This document shows positions 60,579 to 64,000 of a DNA stretch of 64,000 bases, piece by piece. Under the pieces are notes generated by a model, which did no database searches, was not told the DNA's origin, and saw only the letters and a program-made list of their open reading frames with translations. Source of the DNA: Terfezia claveryi (Eukaryota > Ascomycota > Pezizomycetes > Pezizales > Pezizaceae); the NCBI GenBank assembly GCA_015179025.1, contig WHUX01000074.1, forward strand, positions 124,001-188,000. Reading direction: 5' to 3'. The first letter of the stretch is position 1, and the number at the start of each line of letters is the position of its first letter. Position numbers and translations under genes: made by a program.

Positions 60579-62656
60579 GTGAACAACAGAAGGGAAACCT
60601 TGGAGCCTTATCCACAGCTCCTTTGCAGGAAACTCATGATGGCGAGTATTACTCGCAGCCAGAGGCGGCCCAGGGCTTCAGTCACATCCAGCCAAGTGCA
60701 ACCGCCCCGAGCATACTCGATAGTAGCGACTGGTCTGCCACAATCACTTCGCTCCCCCATTCCCATTTGGCCAGGTGGCAACCGCTTGTCACAAGGGTCC
60801 TTACTTTGATTGACAACGATGGCGATGGGATTCTAGAGTTTGTTTTGGAAACGGGACCTTCGCCACGTACTGAGGGTACTACGGGTGAGTCATTGAGTTC
60901 CACTTGGAATCCCTGGTTGATCCTCACCAAACCAACTATATCTCTCTCAATCATGTATCGAGTTGAGCAGCGGGGGCATACTCCAGGGCATTCAAAGTAC
61001 ATGCGGCCTTTGCCGACATCGACTGTTCCACCACTATCTACAGATTCTACCGCATCACAGCCTCCTACGACGACTTCCAACGATGAACCGAGTCTGTTCC
61101 CGACAACTACGAGCGTTATACTCACCTTCATTCCCTTTCCTCCTCCCTCTTCCTCAGGCTCTACATTTTCTCCTACAAATGAGCTTACATCGTCCGTCTC
61201 GATCCCAACAACCTTCATAACTATAACTATCACCTCCGGCCTCACGAGCACAACACCTAATCCAGCGCCGACCTCAGCCCCTGACCCAATCTCTCCAACG
61301 GGTAACAAGACCACCCTGGGCATCGGCATCGGCGTAGCTGTCGGTTTCGCTATTCTAGCATTCGGTGCGGTGTATTGCTGCTGTGGAAAGGAGAAATTAT
61401 TGGCAAAGTTTGGGAAGAAGAAGAAAGACAAAGGGAAGGCAAGGGTGGTTTCTTCTGGACAAGCTGAGGAGGGACTTCGCACTCCTGAGGGACAGAAAGG
61501 GCTAGGAATATCTTTCTCAGGCGTAAGCTCACCCTTGCTTTCGCAACAGCCGACGGCGAGTGGTGGACTTGGATACTCACCTGCGATGTCTTCTGGGCAA
61601 TTTTCAAAGCCAGGTCCTCACGATGTGATTGAAAAAGAACGGGGGGAGGGGGAACGGGAACGGTTTTCAGGTGGAGATAGAGTCGCGGCAGCGAGCGATG
61701 TTAGTCGAGGGAGTAGCAAAATGCTAGACCCCATCAGGTTTTATAATGGGGCACCCAGCGCATTCAATACCAGTACTCATAATGGGGAGGATGGGTCACA
61801 CTATGCATCGGATATTACAGAATTTGCCCCCGTTTATACCCTTGCGGGGTTTGTCCCTGTGCCAGCTTCCCCTCCGAGCATTGCTCGGCAGGGATATTTC
61901 CGTTCAAATACACCTCTCGGTCAGCCCCAGTCAGCTTCTAGGAAACAGTCAGCTACATTCCGCCCATTCTCCTATCCAGCGGATAGCTCGGTTAACTTCC
62001 ACGCCTCTTCTGAGCCAGCACTCATCCCTGGTGCAGAACGCAGGCCAAGCTCGGTTACCTTAACACTTGTGCCGCCTTTCCCTAGGTCCTACTCGAATAG
62101 CCCCGCTACTAATACCACCACTACGCCCAGGACGAACAGTATGGGGATGGGACCAGGACGGCGAATCTCAGTCGATAGCGGTAGCTGGTCTAGCTCACTT
62201 CACCCCATTGACTCCCGCGGCGGTTCCGCCTCTCCATGCATCGAGCCGGGACCCTCAGCCCGTCCTCTCCGTGGGCAAGGGGGTCAACTAGCCACTGAGC
62301 AAGTAACAACTGGTGCCTCTTCTCCATTGGAGGGTCTAATTCGTACGCATCTACCAAGTGGTATCACCTATGATGAGAGCAATGATGTTAGGTCTTTGCC
62401 ACTGCCACAAACACCAAAGAGGTGGGCAGTGCAGGAATGGATTCAGAGTTCACCGAGTGCGTGGGAGGATCCAGAAATGGAGAGTGTGGTTTCTGTGGGG
62501 ACGGAAATGGAGTTTGGAGGGGCGGAGGAAGGCGGAGAGCAAGACGGGGCGATAGGGGTAGGTGGTTGGAGGGCGGCGGAGACATTGGTGGAGAGCGATA
62601 GTGTTAGTCGAGTGGGGCTAAAGTCTAACAATGTTGGATTGGGAGGGAGTATATGA
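60579..62656 (+). CDS. Hypothetical single-pass membrane protein, Ser/Thr/Pro-rich
   Basis: A long open frame follows a probable splice acceptor (CTAACCCAG ending at 60578); the first exon and start codon are not identified, so the model is 5'-partial. The encoded part, about 690 residues, has a Ser/Thr/Pro-rich stretch (about 61015-61300, likely O-glycosylated and outside), then one membrane segment (about 61315-61383, including GIGVAVGFAILAFGAVYCCC), a basic stop-transfer FGKKKKDKGKARV, and a long low-complexity cytosolic tail to the TGA at 62654. The layout resembles fungal cell-wall sensor-like or other Mid2-like proteins, but I see no WSC or cysteine-rich domain. A possible intron at 60885-60986 (GTGAGT...CTCCAG, 102 bp) is in frame, so splicing there would not change the downstream frame. 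Function unknown. Confidence 0.7.
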
Positions 62657-63624
62657 TTGCAGTGAACGAGATTGGTCTGTGGGCTACAACATCGACTTGG
62701 TTTTGAGATATTGCTTGTTTTTATTTACTCTTTTAATGGATGGAGGGTGTGTGGAGCGTTATATTAGCTTAAATTTTGATTGCATAGTGTAAGGCTTCTC
62801 GAGGAGAAAATTTTTAGCGGAAAAAAATAGTAACCTCCTGCAGTGAAGTAGGTCTGTTGAGCTCAATGGGTCCGGCTTTAGGAACAGAGTTGCAAGATAG
62901 CTGAGAATCACATGGTTTTTCTCCTGGTGAAATCATGGCTTTTGATACATCGTCGTGAAGCAAGCTTGAAGGAACTGAATCTAGCTTGTGAAAAAGACAC
63001 GACATATGGTAGCTATAGCTGAGCGTATATCCATTACGTTATACCCCATATATGGCCATATGTATGGTCATAAAACTCTCTACAAGGGGCCGTGCAACCT
63101 GTGTACCGAGTTGTGCGACTCAAGTTCTGGGAAGAAGTGTTTAGTATTTCGACCAAATAGTACGAATATTAGTACTCATTCCTAGAAGTTTGGTTGTAGG
63201 TATTTTAGGGTATATGTAGTATGTTAGGTGTATCCGAGAAATTAAGTAAGTAAAACACCGGCCTTACAGTCATGTACAAATATTGTTGCGAGGAACAACG
63301 GTATCCGTAAAAAAGACTAATAAAATATTCTGGTAAAAACACAAATTAATACTTCGACGGGATTTTTTTGATTTGGTTTCTGGGGTAATTTGTTCCCAAG
63401 TGTGTATCTTACTACTGGGGTGGAGAAAGAAGCTTAATATCTAGCTTTAGTACTGTGCCTAGTTGGGATATAACTACCAGACTGGGAGTGAATATCTACA
63501 TAAGAGTCGACACTATCCCCTATGGACCGGGCAGTTGCGAGATGCGAGATTGCCCGGGCCGTTCCGGGATGACATAAATATCACATATGTTAGTTTATAC
63601 ATAAGTTATATAAATAAGAAAAGC
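62657..63624. other. Intergenic, no gene seen
   Basis: Includes the 3' flank of the membrane-protein gene and AT-rich sequence. No recognisable element. Confidence 0.45.
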
Positions 63625-63752
63625 TCTGCTTGCTCAATCCCCTGCTTGCTCAATCCCCCACTACCTCAATCCCCCGCTTGCTAAATCTCCCGCTTACTCA
63701 ATACCCCGCTTACTCAATCCCCCGCTTGCTTAATGCCCCACTTGCTTAATGC
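63625..63752. repeat. 16-bp minisatellite, eight units
   Basis: Eight adjoining 16-base units with consensus CCCGCTTGCTCAATCC, diverged by one to four bases each. For example the sixth unit has TTACTCAATCC and the last two end TTAATGC. It ends 12 bases from the 3' end of the cysteine-rich ORF. Confidence 0.92.
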
Positions 63753-63763
63753 CCTACCAGCGT

Positions 63764-64000
63764 TTACACTGAATTCGAACATGGGTGCTGCCCTGACCCA
63801 GTATGGCAGAAGGCAGTACACGAACGTCCTTCTTTTTTGCATTGGCAACGACGTTCAGCACGTGAGCCTTTGCATTTGCAGCCAACCACAGATCTAGCAG
63901 AAGGCAAGACGTGCAACCTCATATAGAGACTTTGGTTTTTGGCTTTGCCATGCCAATCTCTGACTCGGTTTATTTCGTCCACACAGTTGATAGTGCTATA
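63764..64000 (-). CDS. C-terminal fragment of a cysteine-rich (CXC-like) protein
   Basis: The minus-strand frame is open from the window edge to a stop at 63764-63766. Near its C-terminus it has GCKCKGSRAERRCQCKKEGR then SCTAFCHTGSGQHPC: a C-x-C-x7-C-x-C-x5-C-x3-C spacing like the CXC-type zinc-binding tails found at the ends of some transposon-encoded proteins. The start lies outside the window. It could be the end of a mobile-element gene (inference) or of a host DNA-binding protein. Confidence 0.5.
   Translation of the reverse strand, partial: YSTINCVDEINRVRDWHGKAKNQSLYMRLHVLPSARSVVGCKCKGSRAERRCQCKKEGRSCTAFCHTGSGQHPCSNSV

Noticed and set aside
60682..61482. 266-codon minus-strand frame over the membrane-protein gene
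   Set aside because: Antisense shadow of a low-complexity Ser/Thr/Pro coding region. The plus frame has the membrane segment and stop-transfer signal.

Overview
The window is nuclear DNA of a filamentous ascomycete (Pezizomycotina). The evidence is short GT-AG introns of 61-78 bp, fungal gene families (GH13 secreted alpha-amylase, Zn2Cys6 regulator, MFS transporter, membrane sulfatase), Tad1-type LINEs with RNase H, and pogo/Fot1-type DNA transposons. The common intergenic word TACGGAGTA/TACTCCGTA is one I associate with Eurotiomycetes (Aspergillus, Penicillium, Talaromyces relatives); that placement is inference. Five host genes can be supported and the rest is mostly transposon remnants and gene-poor sequence.

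Layout: 1-911 broken pogo transposase; 1554-2666 internally deleted LINE whose 3' tail is split by a MITE; 7151-8682 alpha-amylase (minus, 3 exons); 10.7-12.7 kb LINE tails around a 1500-bp TIR element carrying two 5S rRNA-like units; 14.2 kb a 45-bp LINE tail with a perfect target duplication; 15.6-26.8 kb gene desert; 26827-29211 Zn2Cys6 regulator with a one-base frame break; 29.2-34.2 kb desert; 34246-35403 second, inverted copy of the TIR element with one 5S-like unit; 37627-39759 MFS transporter; 41844-44762 membrane sulfatase; 46095-47227 broken Ty3-type gag; 47.2-54.6 kb desert; 54.6-58.8 kb nearly full-length but mutated LINE; 59.0-59.7 kb ORF1 piece of another LINE; 60579-62656 single-pass membrane protein; 63.6-64 kb a 16-bp minisatellite beside a cysteine-rich C-terminal fragment.

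The host genes do not form an obvious cluster or pathway. The most unusual system is the pogo-type element present twice in opposite orientation (10984-12483 and 34246-35403). Each copy has near-identical termini, TA flanks and an internal 120-nt sequence that folds like 5S rRNA and ends in a T-run, which suggests a DNA transposon that has captured and carries a 5S rRNA gene.
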